The notes under the pieces: generated by a model
Database searches by the model: none
What the model was told of the DNA's origin: nothing
Seen by the model: the letters and a program-made list of their open reading frames with translations, nothing else
Program-made: the position numbers and the translations under genes
From: Bacteroidota bacterium
GTDB taxonomy: Bacteria > Bacteroidota > Ignavibacteria > Kryptoniales > JAKASW01
Assembly: GCA_021812985.1 (NCBI GenBank)
Contig: JAKAMG010000005.1
Coordinates: 69,280 to 133,279 of the forward strand
DNA: 64,000 bases
Direction: 5' to 3'
Shown here: positions 1 to 8,904 of the stretch, in pieces
How positions within the stretch are numbered: position 1 is the stretch's first letter
How the letters are laid out: every line of letters starts with the position of its first letter

Positions 1-1833
1 TCTTGCAAAATAGACACCGCTGGCATATCTCGACCCGTCAAAGACCCGCTGGTACACTCCGGCAGAAAAGTTGCCGTCGACGAGCGTTGCCACCTTCTGA
101 CCAAGAGCGTTGTACACCGCGAGTGTCACATGCGCACTCTTCGGAACCGCGAACTGAATTTCGGTCGTCGGGTTGAACGGGTTCGGGTAGTTTTGATCGA
201 GCGAGAACTGTTTCGGAACCGACGAGGCTCCAGACTGAATCGCTGTCAACTTTCCACCCGTTATGGATATTTTGCCGTTCGGTCCAAGAGTGAACGGAAT
301 CGTGTTATCGAAAGTACCCGCCGTCAGATAGAGTGTGCCATTAATGGTAGTAGCCTGGGAAAGTGCGACCCCAGCGCTGTTATCTATGGTCAGATTGTTC
401 ACCGTCGCAGGGAGTCCTGATCCGGTTACCTGCGCAGAAGTCCCGTTGTAGACGTAGTTGGCACTGCTGCTGAAAACACGACCGGAGTCTACCTGAACGT
501 TGCCCGCATTCGGGGCAGTATCTGAAGCCGCGACGATCCCACCAGTGGCTCCGATACCGAGCGTGGCACCGGGATTGAGGATGAACTTCTGGGTCCCCTT
601 AATGGTATCTGCCGCATCGATATTCAGCGTTCCATTAACCACAAAAGCCCCGCCGCCATTGGGTGCCAGTGTCAATGAAGATTTCCAGTAATGCCCACCC
701 GTAAAGGTCACGTTCGCGCCGGCGGCCACCGTGTCGATGAGTGTGCACTGCGGCAGGCCGGAAGAGTGCGAGAAGGAGGCGTTACTTCCAAGCGTCACGA
801 TCTGGGGTTTGGTGCCTTTAAAATTGATTATGAAATTGCCCATTGAATTGACGCCGAAAGTCGCGGTGGAATCAAAAGTGAGGTTTCCGTAAAGGTTCAG
901 CTGAGCAATTTGGGTTGTGCTCTGACCGCTTCCTGAGTTACTCCCGGCCGCAAGCCTTCCCGTATTTACGAACGACAGATTCCCCTTGATGTTGAAGATG
1001 CCGGTCGCTCCCAGATCATCTTCGCTCGTTATCGGAGAGAATCTCGGAGAGGCGGCCGAGGAAGCGGGATTCCCGACCGTGACATTCCCGTCGATGTTCC
1101 AAGTGCATGAGAGTGGTACAGTTGCCGAAACGCCCATATCAACTGCGGCCAAGTTTCCACCGAGGACGGTCACGTTACCCATTACGTGATGGACGAAATT
1201 TGTTGCACCCGTGCTCGTGTAGACTCCCACCGAAATGCCCCGGAAATAACTCCCCTTGGCAACGTTGACAGTCAGGTCTCCCTGAATCGTCAGGTTAGCG
1301 CCGCACGTTACACCGCCGGAAGCATTCGGGTCGATGACCACATTGCCGAACAGAGAGTCCGACTGATTCCAGCCCAGCGTGCTGTTTCCTGTATTGCCAA
1401 GCTCAAAAGTGCTGGTGGGGGCTATGGAATAGCCGGACGCACCGGCTGGCCAGGCTTTGGCAGAGTCCGTGTTGTTGATGTACCTTGCGCCGGCCTCGAT
1501 GGTGAATGCGCCGTTCATCTGGATCCCCTCGCCGAGGACGTTCAGTTTGGCTCCTGATTGAATATCGAGGTCGCCGCAGTTTACTAATCCTCCGATGTTA
1601 GTCCACACCGAATCGTTTGCGGCGATAGTCACGCTGCTTCCGCTCGGAGGAACCTGACCTCCGGACCATGTCGTGCCGGAGGTCCACACTCCTCCTCCGG
1701 TCCCGTTAGTTACATACTGCGCTTCGGCAGGATTTGAAAACGAAAGCAGGCCGAGAATGGCCACGACCGCCAACCATCCCAACCCATTCCTGCCGATGAC
1801 AATCCGTGGCAAAAGAGTCAGTCGCTTCTTCAT
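1..1833 (-). CDS. Type IX-secreted repeat/beta-helix surface protein (C-terminus cut by window edge)
   Basis: The reading frame is open from the ATG at 1833 to the window edge, 611 codons. GGAGG sits 7 bases upstream of the ATG. The N-terminus is a signal peptide (MKKR, then a hydrophobic stretch, ending A-E-A-Q near residue 39). It is followed by an NGTGGGVWTSGTTW segment and then many short Gly/Asn/Thr-rich repeats of the form GNLTVNG, which suggest a right-handed beta-helix. From about residue 548 a type IX secretion tail begins with NYPNPFNPTT and runs to ASGVYFAR; by comparison with the neighbour only about 15-20 residues are missing. The protein is a clear paralogue of the next gene upstream (shared CGANL, GNVTVG and W-N-x-D-G-N blocks). 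It is the last visible gene of the pectin methylesterase unit. A role in surface adhesion or pectin binding is inference; no catalytic motif was recognised. Confidence 0.85.
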   Translation of the reverse strand, partial: MKKRLTLLPRIVIGRNGLGWLAVVAILGLLSFSNPAEAQYVTNGTGGGVWTSGTTWSGGQVPPSGSSVTIAANDSVWTNIGGLVNCGDLDIQSGAKLNVLGEGIQMNGAFTIEAGARYINNTDSAKAWPAGASGYSIAPTSTFELGNTGNSTLGWNQSDSLFGNVVIDPNASGGVTCGANLTIQGDLTVNVAKGSYFRGISVGVYTSTGATNFVHHVMGNVTVLGGNLAAVDMGVSATVPLSCTWNIDGNVTVGNPASSAASPRFSPITSEDDLGATGIFNIKGNLSFVNTGRLAAGSNSGSGQSTTQIAQLNLYGNLTFDSTATFGVNSMGNFIINFKGTKPQIVTLGSNASFSHSSGLPQCTLIDTVAAGANVTFTGGHYWKSSLTLAPNGGGAFVVNGTLNIDAADTIKGTQKFILNPGATLGIGATGGIVAASDTAPNAGNVQVDSGRVFSSSANYVYNGTSAQVTGSGLPATVNNLTIDNSAGVALSQATTINGTLYLTAGTFDNTIPFTLGPNGKISITGGKLTAIQSGASSVPKQFSLDQNYPNPFNPTTEIQFAVPKSAHVTLAVYNALGQKVATLVDGNFSAGVYQRVFDGSRYASGVYFAR

Positions 1834-1905
1834 TTATGAACCTCCATTTTTCTCGTTTCTTTGTAAGTCGAGATCATCGTACTTCTCAAACAACAACTTC
1901 CCGCC

Positions 1906-1965
1906 CCGCCGGCCGGCACCGAAAGGAGTCGACCGGCGGAGTCAGGATTAAATCAGCGATTTAAT
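1906..1965 (-). terminator. Hairpin-forming spacer between the two repeat proteins
   Basis: Two inverted repeats lie in this 135-bp spacer. One is an 8-bp stem with a 3-base loop (1947-1965). The other is a 7-bp GC-only stem (1906-1912 with 1933-1939), followed on the minus strand by a moderately T-rich stretch. Together they could form a weak terminator or an mRNA processing/stability element that lowers expression of the last gene. There is no long T run, so termination is uncertain. Confidence 0.3.
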
Positions 1966-1968
1966 TTC

Positions 1969-4900
1969 CTACTTCATCAGAACCATCTTCTGGATCTGTC
2001 TTTGTCCGCCGCTCTGGAGAACGCTGAAGTAGACGCCGGAAGAGAGCGAGGCGCCGTTGAACTCTACAACGTATCTCTTTCCGGGTTGAGCTTCACCAGA
2101 GAACAGCGTCTCGACCTGCTGTCCCAGTATGTTGTATATCCTGAGCGAGGTCTCACCTTTCTTTGCCACAGAGAAGAGAATCTTCGTCGAAGGATTGAAA
2201 GGATTAGGATAGTTCTGGAACAACTTAAACTGGACCGGGACGTTCTCAGCTTCGTTCACGCCCGTGGAAATGAAATTACCCACCGCGAACGTGCCGACTG
2301 CGCTGATGCCGCCGCGCGAGATCGTATAGGGCTCCGTCGTAGACTGACGAACGTATGCGCCCGAGCCGGCTTCAGTAGTGTCGGAGAGGTAGAATATTCC
2401 GGCGTTCGCGCTGTCCGAAGGGAACGCGGCGTTTTCCGCCGACCTCATCCAACCGAACTGCATTGTCAGGCTGCTTCCGCCCGCCGTACCTTCGCCTACC
2501 GTCCACCTGACGTTCACGCGGCCTTTCCCCTGCACAGTCGATGTGTCTTTAGCCGCGTTTACGGTGTAAGAGTCAGCCGTTCCACTGTTCGTCATCCAAA
2601 CGGGAGAATATCCCTCGAGGGCGGTGCCCACCGGGAATAGCACCTTGCTTGACCCGACATTGGAAATCATCAAATGGCCTCTGGAACTGTCAGTAGAGAC
2701 GTAACTCGATGATGATCCACCGGCGACTGTGGCCGCGGTGACTGCGTTAGTGTCTATCGCAAGTATGCCGCTCGTCAGAGTGAGCGCTCCGGTCAGGTTC
2801 ACGTTCTTCGTCAGAACGACTCCCTTCGAGTTGTTGACTGTAAGGTTGCGGAACGTGCCTGAGAGCAAGGACCCTGTCGTCTGAGCGACTGCTCCGTTGA
2901 AAGTAAACGAGGCGCCTGAGCTCAGCGTCACCGGGCCTGACGTAGCAACGTTTCCGTTAAGTCCTGTCGTGTCACCAAGGACGAGCGTCGCTCCGGAATC
3001 GGCCGTGAACGCGCCATTACCCTCGAAGGAGGATGTGCCCATGACCAATGTGGTTCCAGTGTCGACCTCGGCAGGAAGACCGCCACCGCCCCAGGTCACG
3101 TTCTCAAAACTGACATACTGGGTGCCCTGCTTCGCGAAGACCATTTTCGCGATGCTGCTCGATGTTTGCGTCGTTACGCCGGAGAGCACGAGGGAGTCAC
3201 CGTACGCGTTCCACTGGACGTTGGGACCCGAACCTCTCGATACGCTGAAGTTCCCACCCGTGGCGATAATGTTGCCGTAGCTGTTGATGGTGATGTCAGC
3301 GGCGCTCCCCGAACCGTTTGTGCTGAACTGGCCGGCAGTGAGGATAAGATTCCCTTTAATTGTAATTGTGTTGGGAGTACCGGCACCGGGGCTCGTCAGT
3401 TGGATTCTGCTCGATCCGGTATTGTTAATCACAAGGTTTCCGCCGATCGTATTGTCGTACATCGCGATGTCTTTGTTCGATGTAAATCCGGCGTTGATAG
3501 TAAGGTTATAGAAATTCTGATTGGCGTTGTAACCGGTTGTCGAAGAGATGGTGCCGTTGTTGCCGGTGATCAGGCAAGTCGATCCCTTGTTCCATGTCGC
3601 ATTCGGTATCCCGGGCACTCCCGTCGCACCGTTGTACGCGAGCTCGTAAGTGCTGGCGCTGTCAAAAACGACCGTCGCCCCGCTCGTTATGAGTCCCGCC
3701 ACATCCTTGAGGTACCCATTCACGGTCAGGCTGTTGCCTACGGAGTCCTTCGAATCCACGGTGACGGTGTCACCCTTGTTGATGTAGACGTTGACTTCGC
3801 CGGCGGGTATGACGGTGGGTACAGTGTTCCATCCGGTACCATCCCACTGTTTCCATGTTGCCAATGAGCTCCAGTTCCCGCTGGCGACGGACCCGTAGTC
3901 ACCCACCTGAAGAGTTACATTCAGGAGGAACTTGCCGACTCCGAACGTGCCGAGGGAAACGATGCCGCTGCGGCCGAGCGTGTATGGTTCGGTGGTGAGC
4001 TGGCTCGAGTAGTTACCGGCGCCTGCCTGCCTGAGTATCCCACCGAGATTATATATTTGCGTGTACAAAGATGGGGTCGCCGCGAACAGAGAATTCTGCG
4101 CCGTGCCCATCCAGCCAAATGTCAATGTGAGATTCGCGCTGCCCGGATTGTTTTCGGCTATGTTCCATTTCACGTTCACCCTTCCACCGCCAAGCGCCGC
4201 AGAAGTGTCCATCATCGCCGCCACGGAGAAAGTGTCTGCGGTGCCGGCGTTGGTCATCCATACTGGAGAATAACCTTCGGCAGTCGTGCCGACGGGGAAG
4301 AGAACTTTTGTCGACCCGACGCCCGTTATTTTCAGAGAGCTCTTCGAGCTATCCGTGAGTATGTAGCTTGAAGAAGAGGCACCGCTGATTGAGGAAGCCA
4401 TTATATAGTTGGTGTCCAACTGAAGGTTTCCGCTCGTAAGCGTCAGCACACCCTGGACGTTTACCGATTTGCTTAGCGTCACCCCCGCAGCGTTGTTTAT
4501 GGTAAGGTTGTTGAATGTCGCCGGAAGCGAGGTGCCCGTCAGCTGGGCCGAGGTGCCGGAGAAATCGAAGCTTGTCACGGAGCTAAACGTTTTTGTGCCC
4601 GTAACCGCCAGAACAACATCGAAGCCATTTGAGTCCGACGTCGCGAGCGTAGCCCCGCTACCCGTCACAAAGTTCTGAGTTCCCTTCAGAGTGTCCGCGC
4701 CAAAATTTAGACTCCCATTCACGACGAACGAGCCGGCAGGAGATCCTGTGCCGCCTAGTCCCCAGTACCTTGAGCCGCCTGCAAAGACCACACTTGCACC
4801 GGCAGCTATCGTGTCGTTAGCAGTGTAGGCCAATCCCGCCAAAGGTATTCCCAGGCTAACAGTCTGAGTCCCCGTTCCGAAGAAGTTAATGGAAAATGAG

Positions 4901-5817
4901 CCGATCTTGTTGCTTGTGTTTTGGCTGCAGGTATTGTCGATACTCAGATTTCCCTTCAGGTTTATTTCACCGGCTCCCGTGCCCGCAGTCGAGCTGCTCC
5001 CACCTTGAATCCGGGCACCGTTGACAAAGGACAAATTCCCTCCGATGTTGAAAATAGCCAGTCCGGCTGAGCTTCCGCTGGTGAACGGTCCCATACGGGA
5101 CTGGGCTGAACTTGTAGAGGGATCTCCGACCGTCACATTTCCATCAACGTTCCAGATACAGGTTATGGCGGCCCCGCCGACGTCTATGCACGACCATTGT
5201 CCGGAAACAACCTTTACGTTACCCGCCACGTGATGAGTGAGACTCCCAGCCGCAGTGTTTGTTCCCCTAAAAGTGTTCCCCGAGCCCCCCGTGTTTACAG
5301 TCAGGTTCCCGTTTATCGCCAGGTTCGCGCCGCAAGTAGTTCCGCTTTTCAATATTGTCAAATTACCGTAGGTGGCATTTCCACTTGCACCGATGGTGGA
5401 ACTGCCGTTGGATGTTTGGATGAAATTACTCGCGCTGTCGATGCTGTATGAGCCGGCAGTGGGCCAAGAAACCGCGTTGTTCCCGTCGTAGTAGTAGCTG
5501 CCCGCCTGTGCCGTGAGCGCGCTCGTTACCGCAAAGCCGGTGCTATCTCCGTTCTTGAACTTTGCGTTTGACTGAATTGTGAGGCTGTTGCAGGTTACCG
5601 CTGTGCCCGTGTAAATGTAGACCGAATCGCCGCCCGCAATCACCACGTCATTGGCGCTGGTAGGAACTACGCCGCCGTTCCATGTAGAAGCGGAATTCCA
5701 GTTACCACCCCCTGACCCATTGCTGGTAATCGTCTGGGCGTTGAGTACTCCAAAGCTCGCTGTAAGACAGAATGCGACGAGCAGATGGAATCTCTTGAAC
5801 GCTGTAGAGGTATTCAT
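1969..5817 (-). CDS. Large type IX-secreted repeat/beta-helix surface protein with internal duplication
   Basis: The protein has 1282 residues. The ATG at 5817 is chosen because GGGAGGAAAC stands directly upstream; the frame is open 15 codons further but without a ribosome site. A signal peptide (ending L-N-A-Q, about residue 28) is followed by an SNGSGGGNWNSASTW segment. Most of the chain is Gly/Asn/Ser/Thr-rich beta-strand repeats typical of surface-exposed right-handed helices. Two blocks of about 195 residues (about 434-630 and 989-1182) are copies of one another, each with VLFPVGT, GYSPVWMTN, RVNV+W and TTEPYT motifs. Residues 1202-1282 form a type IX sorting tail (NYPNPFNPST, then GVYFSVLQSG and a basic end). 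It follows the esterase gene by 49 bp in the pectin unit. The substrate is unknown; a role as a surface pectin-binding or adhesion protein is inference. Confidence 0.88.
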   Translation of the reverse strand: MNTSTAFKRFHLLVAFCLTASFGVLNAQTITSNGSGGGNWNSASTWNGGVVPTSANDVVIAGGDSVYIYTGTAVTCNSLTIQSNAKFKNGDSTGFAVTSALTAQAGSYYYDGNNAVSWPTAGSYSIDSASNFIQTSNGSSTIGASGNATYGNLTILKSGTTCGANLAINGNLTVNTGGSGNTFRGTNTAAGSLTHHVAGNVKVVSGQWSCIDVGGAAITCIWNVDGNVTVGDPSTSSAQSRMGPFTSGSSAGLAIFNIGGNLSFVNGARIQGGSSSTAGTGAGEINLKGNLSIDNTCSQNTSNKIGSFSINFFGTGTQTVSLGIPLAGLAYTANDTIAAGASVVFAGGSRYWGLGGTGSPAGSFVVNGSLNFGADTLKGTQNFVTGSGATLATSDSNGFDVVLAVTGTKTFSSVTSFDFSGTSAQLTGTSLPATFNNLTINNAAGVTLSKSVNVQGVLTLTSGNLQLDTNYIMASSISGASSSSYILTDSSKSSLKITGVGSTKVLFPVGTTAEGYSPVWMTNAGTADTFSVAAMMDTSAALGGGRVNVKWNIAENNPGSANLTLTFGWMGTAQNSLFAATPSLYTQIYNLGGILRQAGAGNYSSQLTTEPYTLGRSGIVSLGTFGVGKFLLNVTLQVGDYGSVASGNWSSLATWKQWDGTGWNTVPTVIPAGEVNVYINKGDTVTVDSKDSVGNSLTVNGYLKDVAGLITSGATVVFDSASTYELAYNGATGVPGIPNATWNKGSTCLITGNNGTISSTTGYNANQNFYNLTINAGFTSNKDIAMYDNTIGGNLVINNTGSSRIQLTSPGAGTPNTITIKGNLILTAGQFSTNGSGSAADITINSYGNIIATGGNFSVSRGSGPNVQWNAYGDSLVLSGVTTQTSSSIAKMVFAKQGTQYVSFENVTWGGGGLPAEVDTGTTLVMGTSSFEGNGAFTADSGATLVLGDTTGLNGNVATSGPVTLSSGASFTFNGAVAQTTGSLLSGTFRNLTVNNSKGVVLTKNVNLTGALTLTSGILAIDTNAVTAATVAGGSSSSYVSTDSSRGHLMISNVGSSKVLFPVGTALEGYSPVWMTNSGTADSYTVNAAKDTSTVQGKGRVNVRWTVGEGTAGGSSLTMQFGWMRSAENAAFPSDSANAGIFYLSDTTEAGSGAYVRQSTTEPYTISRGGISAVGTFAVGNFISTGVNEAENVPVQFKLFQNYPNPFNPSTKILFSVAKKGETSLRIYNILGQQVETLFSGEAQPGKRYVVEFNGASLSSGVYFSVLQSGGQRQIQKMVLMK

Positions 5818-5866
5818 GTTTCCTCCCATTTTTCTCTTGGTTTGTGTTTTATGAAGAGTCATACTT

Positions 5867-6994
5867 TTATCCGATGTTCATCGGCTTCTTCACGATTACT
5901 TTCCGGCCTGCCGATGCGGAGTGACCTCCAGAGAAAGAATCGCCAAGCTTCCCCTTCCGCATGGGCTGTTGCCGAAACACCTCATCAAGAAATCCGAGCG
6001 TGTATTCTAGTGTCTTGTCGAACCATGGGTGGAACAGCCAGAAAGTATGGGGAGTACCGGGGAGCGTCCGAACTTCCGAATAAATCCCAAACCGTTTCAT
6101 AATTGCGACCATACTGTCCCGCCCGGCGTGGTAATGCGCCATGGAGCTGTTTATGAAGATAGTCGGAGGCGTTGAGCTCCCAGCGTAGGTTATCGGCGAC
6201 GCGTCCTTCCACACCCCCGGGATATTCCTGTAAGAACCTCCAAACCACCTCTCCGCCGCCGATGGTTTCGCGGGGTTGTTGTCATATTTCGTGGAATTAA
6301 GGCTCATGAAATCCAGGAGGCCGTCTACATTGACCACTGCCTGCACTCTGCTTGAGCTTCCCTGATTTCCACCCTCGCCTTCGAATTTTTTAAGCCCATT
6401 AGTAGCTCCGAGAAAAGACGCCAGCTCGCCGCCAGCCGAACAGCCATACGCAACGATCCGCGTAGTGTCGATCTGGTACTCATCTCCGTTAGCCCTCATC
6501 CACCTCACCGCGGCCTTGACGTCATAGACACCCGCCGGGTAGAGGGCTTCAGGAGCCAGCCTGTAATCGGCCGTAACCGTGACATAGCCATGCGAGGCGA
6601 TCCGTTCCGCCATCGGAACCAGCATAGACCTGTCACCCGACACCCAACCGCCTCCGTGAATTATCAGTACACCGGGATACTTTTTGCGGAGGTCACCGGC
6701 AGGCTTGAACACGTCGAGGCAAAGGTGACGCCCTCCGTACGAAGCAAAGACTATATTCCTTCTGGCATCGACCCCGGCAGGCAGTCTGTCAGCGGCAAGC
6801 TTCACGTTCGGGAATTTCTTGTAAATCTTCCTCGCGGCGCTGAATAAAGTATAGGAGGTATCTCTGGGCACGCCGTCACCGCACCGAACTTCCTGGGCAC
6901 TGGATGACGCACCGGCTATCAGAAAGCCAACTGCGACAGCCCCGATTATGATTGCCTTATGTTCTCGTCCGATGCGCAAGCTAAGCCCCGACAT
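5867..6994 (-). CDS. Secreted alpha/beta-hydrolase esterase (acetyl-esterase type)
   Basis: This 375-residue alpha/beta hydrolase of the BD-FAE/acetylesterase type has a signal peptide (about residues 1-34, ending S-S-A-Q). The oxyanion motif HGGGW is at 113-117. The nucleophile elbow GCSAGG puts the catalytic Ser at 186, and the catalytic His is likely in GTPHTFW near the C-terminus. The gene starts 14 bases inside the end of the pectin methylesterase gene, so the two are translationally coupled. Within a pectin unit the natural reading is removal of acetyl (or feruloyl) groups from pectin or its side chains in the periplasm or outside the cell; the exact ester is not readable from sequence. 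It lacks a type IX tail, unlike the two genes after it. Confidence 0.85.
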   Translation of the reverse strand: MSGLSLRIGREHKAIIIGAVAVGFLIAGASSSAQEVRCGDGVPRDTSYTLFSAARKIYKKFPNVKLAADRLPAGVDARRNIVFASYGGRHLCLDVFKPAGDLRKKYPGVLIIHGGGWVSGDRSMLVPMAERIASHGYVTVTADYRLAPEALYPAGVYDVKAAVRWMRANGDEYQIDTTRIVAYGCSAGGELASFLGATNGLKKFEGEGGNQGSSSRVQAVVNVDGLLDFMSLNSTKYDNNPAKPSAAERWFGGSYRNIPGVWKDASPITYAGSSTPPTIFINSSMAHYHAGRDSMVAIMKRFGIYSEVRTLPGTPHTFWLFHPWFDKTLEYTLGFLDEVFRQQPMRKGKLGDSFSGGHSASAGRKVIVKKPMNIG

Positions 6995-8282
6995 TCAGGT
7001 TTACGTTCCTTTGATGGATCGAAGCGATTGTCCCCGTGAGTCGTCCTCCTCCTTCAACGGAGAGGCCGACAAGGCTCCCTTTTGAAAGGGGAACAGACGA
7101 GTCGAATCTAATAGTATCGGATCCGGCTCCGGAGTCATACAAAAGCTTCGTCCCATCTCTTGAGACAAGAACAGGTTTACCTATTACGGTTATCGGTTCG
7201 CTGAAAGACATGAGGACGGAGGAGCCTTGTAACACATACTTCAGGACCTTAGGCCCAATCGCGCTCTCGGGATTCCATTTATTGTCGAAGGTCCAGGCGG
7301 GAGTTATTGCGGACGGAGTGGGAGCTCCGGGGGCGCTCTTCAGATTGTCCGCAAACCATTCGAAATCTCCTCCTTCGCGGTGGCATCCGTAGTAAAAATC
7401 ACGCTCACCCCAATTGAAAGGTCTGTTCTTCTCAGGGTCTTTGTATGTGACTCTGTAGATGGGGGTATCTGCCATCGCCTCCGAGAAGCTGCAATCGAGG
7501 AGGTAGAACTGCGCTTCGTAATGGTGCCTGCCGAGTTCAAAGCCATTCACACCGTCGAACGAAGAGTTCTCCACCACGAGCTTCTGACTCTTGCCGAAGC
7601 CACCGGCGTGCCACAAAGATGCGGTGCGGGATTTCAGCTCATAGAACTTGGAGTCCTTTATGAAACACCACCCCCTTGGACAAACATAATCAACTGCTCC
7701 CTTGAAGGAGCAGTTCGCGTGGTAATACATTCCGCCCTTGTAATTCCAGAGCGAGACGGTGTCTCCCCCTTTGCTGAAGACATTGCAGTTAAGTAGTATC
7801 GTTCTCGTTCCGGTACCATAAACGGCAAACGCGTGGGGACCGACCTGAGGCTGGGTGTTTTCTACCGTGAGGTCTTCAAGTATCACGTCGTCCGCGTGAA
7901 TATTGACGACGGCAGGACCGATGTAATCCTTGTGCGATATCCAATCCGTCCTGAGCTGGTTGTACTCGATAATCGTGCTATCCCTGCTTTCTCCGCGGAG
8001 CGTAACGTAATCCTGCGTGATCCTTATCTTCTCGTTGTAGACTCCGTTCCTGATGAATATTACCACCCGCTCGTAGTTGAACATCGGAAGGGCGTCAATA
8101 GCCTGAGTGACAGTTCGAAAATCGCCGCTCCCGTCGCTGGCGACCACCATATAATGTGGATCGTAAGGAAATGCAGTTCCGGCTGCAGACGCAAGGAGAA
8201 ACAAGGTCATCAGAAGTTTTCGAGATGATAATGCGCCATGGCCTGAGGGCTGGGTGAAAACGTGTGCGAACCGGAACCGCAT
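6981..8282 (-). CDS. Pectin methylesterase (CE8)
   Basis: This 433-residue carbohydrate esterase family 8 protein removes methyl esters from homogalacturonan. The GDFRTVTQAIDALP opening of the beta-helix is at about 53-66. The catalytic pair appears as GGDT (Asp174, matching the QDT acid) and GAVDY (Asp198, matching the GxVDFIFG nucleophile). The substrate-binding Arg is Arg252 in ELGRHH, with the usual Trp replaced by His. Residues about 320-433 form an extra beta-sandwich-like domain. The start ATG at 8282 has a poor ribosome site. A hydrophobic export signal lies at about residues 24-38, so an internal start (for example Met25 at 8210) is possible. It heads the leftmost unit and is preceded by a leader of about 540 bases with promoter and LacI-type operators. 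Confidence 0.88.
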   Translation of the reverse strand: MRFRFAHVFTQPSGHGALSSRKLLMTLFLLASAAGTAFPYDPHYMVVASDGSGDFRTVTQAIDALPMFNYERVVIFIRNGVYNEKIRITQDYVTLRGESRDSTIIEYNQLRTDWISHKDYIGPAVVNIHADDVILEDLTVENTQPQVGPHAFAVYGTGTRTILLNCNVFSKGGDTVSLWNYKGGMYYHANCSFKGAVDYVCPRGWCFIKDSKFYELKSRTASLWHAGGFGKSQKLVVENSSFDGVNGFELGRHHYEAQFYLLDCSFSEAMADTPIYRVTYKDPEKNRPFNWGERDFYYGCHREGGDFEWFADNLKSAPGAPTPSAITPAWTFDNKWNPESAIGPKVLKYVLQGSSVLMSFSEPITVIGKPVLVSRDGTKLLYDSGAGSDTIRFDSSVPLSKGSLVGLSVEGGGRLTGTIASIHQRNVNLNVGA

Positions 8283-8310
8283 ACTTACGACAATCTCTTC
8301 AAAATCATTT

Positions 8311-8330
8311 GCCCAACCTGAAGGTTGGGC
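8311..8330 (-). promoter_or_regulatory. Stem-loop in the methylesterase mRNA leader
   Basis: GCCCAACC (8311-8318) and GGTTGGGC (8323-8330) are perfectly complementary across a 4-base loop, and end 29 bases before the methylesterase ATG. The element could modulate access to the start or protect the 5' end. It could also be a copy of a dispersed genomic repeat, since short CCCAACC/GGTTGGG hairpins are often repetitive; only one copy was noticed in this window. Confidence 0.45.
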
Positions 8331-8794
8331 CGGACTCTGTTCGACTCCAGATGTGATGAGTCCGCGGAGAACATTTTGTGGTGTAGCTCAACTGGGAGGA
8401 ACTCACGCGACTTTAGGAGAACCTTCGAAGACTTTCCGTGGCGGACACGGGATGCTTCAGAGGAAGAGAGTTGGGTCATCGGAGAGAGCGACGGACTTTC
8501 CCTGCGCTGGCTTCGGAATGCAGATGGGCTAGAAGCGGAGTCACGCGATATCAATTCAGATACTTACCCTCCAGCTTTTTCATTGGCTTAAAGCGACGGT
8601 GCACCGGTTGGAAACAGCCTCCCCTGTAAATCATAAAATCGAAGCGGCGACTCCGTCGACAATGGTTCTTCAGGCTGCCAAGATCTCAATGGGGGACAGA
8701 AACCAGGTCAAAAAACTACCGGGAAAGCCCCTGGAGAATCGCACGCACTCGAGCCGCAGAACCTTCAAAATTTTCAAAATATCGCTCACTTGAA

Positions 8795-8818
8795 CGATAA
8801 CTTAACCGATAACTTAAG
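8795..8818 (-). promoter_or_regulatory. LacI-family operator, two tandem 12-bp copies
   Basis: Two direct copies of CGATAACTTAA(C/G) stand head to tail (8795-8806 and 8807-8818), containing the A-A-n-C-G-n-T core common in LacI-family operators. They begin 9 bases downstream of the -10 box, so a bound repressor would cover the transcription start. Similar sequence occurs before the lacI gene (14382-14398) and before the DUF4861 unit (26209-26244). Confidence 0.72.
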
Positions 8819-8826
8819 TACGCAAC

Positions 8827-8855
8827 ATTTTACACCCGACGAACGTAAATGTCAA
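8827..8855 (-). promoter_or_regulatory. Promoter of the pectin methylesterase unit
   Basis: On the minus strand TTGACA (8855-8850), a 17-base spacer and TAAAAT (8832-8827) form a housekeeping-type promoter reading toward the pectin methylesterase. It lies immediately upstream of the tandem operators. The same arrangement is found at 26246-26274. No Bacteroidetes-type TAnnTTTG box was seen. Confidence 0.7.
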
Positions 8856-8904
8856 GGACTTTCTTGAGAATTAATTCCTCTTCTGACCCGTCGAAGCCCC
8901 CCCT

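Larger units (their letters stand above)
8283..8904. other. 622-bp intergenic regulatory region upstream of the pectin methylesterase unit
   Basis: No convincing gene is seen here. Short frames on both strands are serine/arginine-rich and have no family features. The region holds a TTGACA-N17-TAAAAT promoter (8827-8855), two tandem 12-bp operator repeats (8795-8818), an untranslated leader of about 540 bases, and an 8-bp stem with a 4-base loop (8311-8330) just ahead of the methylesterase start. A 10-bp palindrome GAATTAATTC at 8868-8877 follows the upstream esterase gene. Confidence 0.7.

Noticed and set aside
2002-2640. Long plus-strand frames opposite the repeat proteins and receptors
   Set aside because: Arg-rich, no signal, no family features; antisense shadows of real genes with GC-rich codon positions.
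8285-8554. Open frame of 89 codons on the minus strand ending just before the methylesterase start
   Set aside because: Composition is Ser/Arg-rich without a family pattern and no ribosome site was found; kept only as a possible leader feature, not as a gene.
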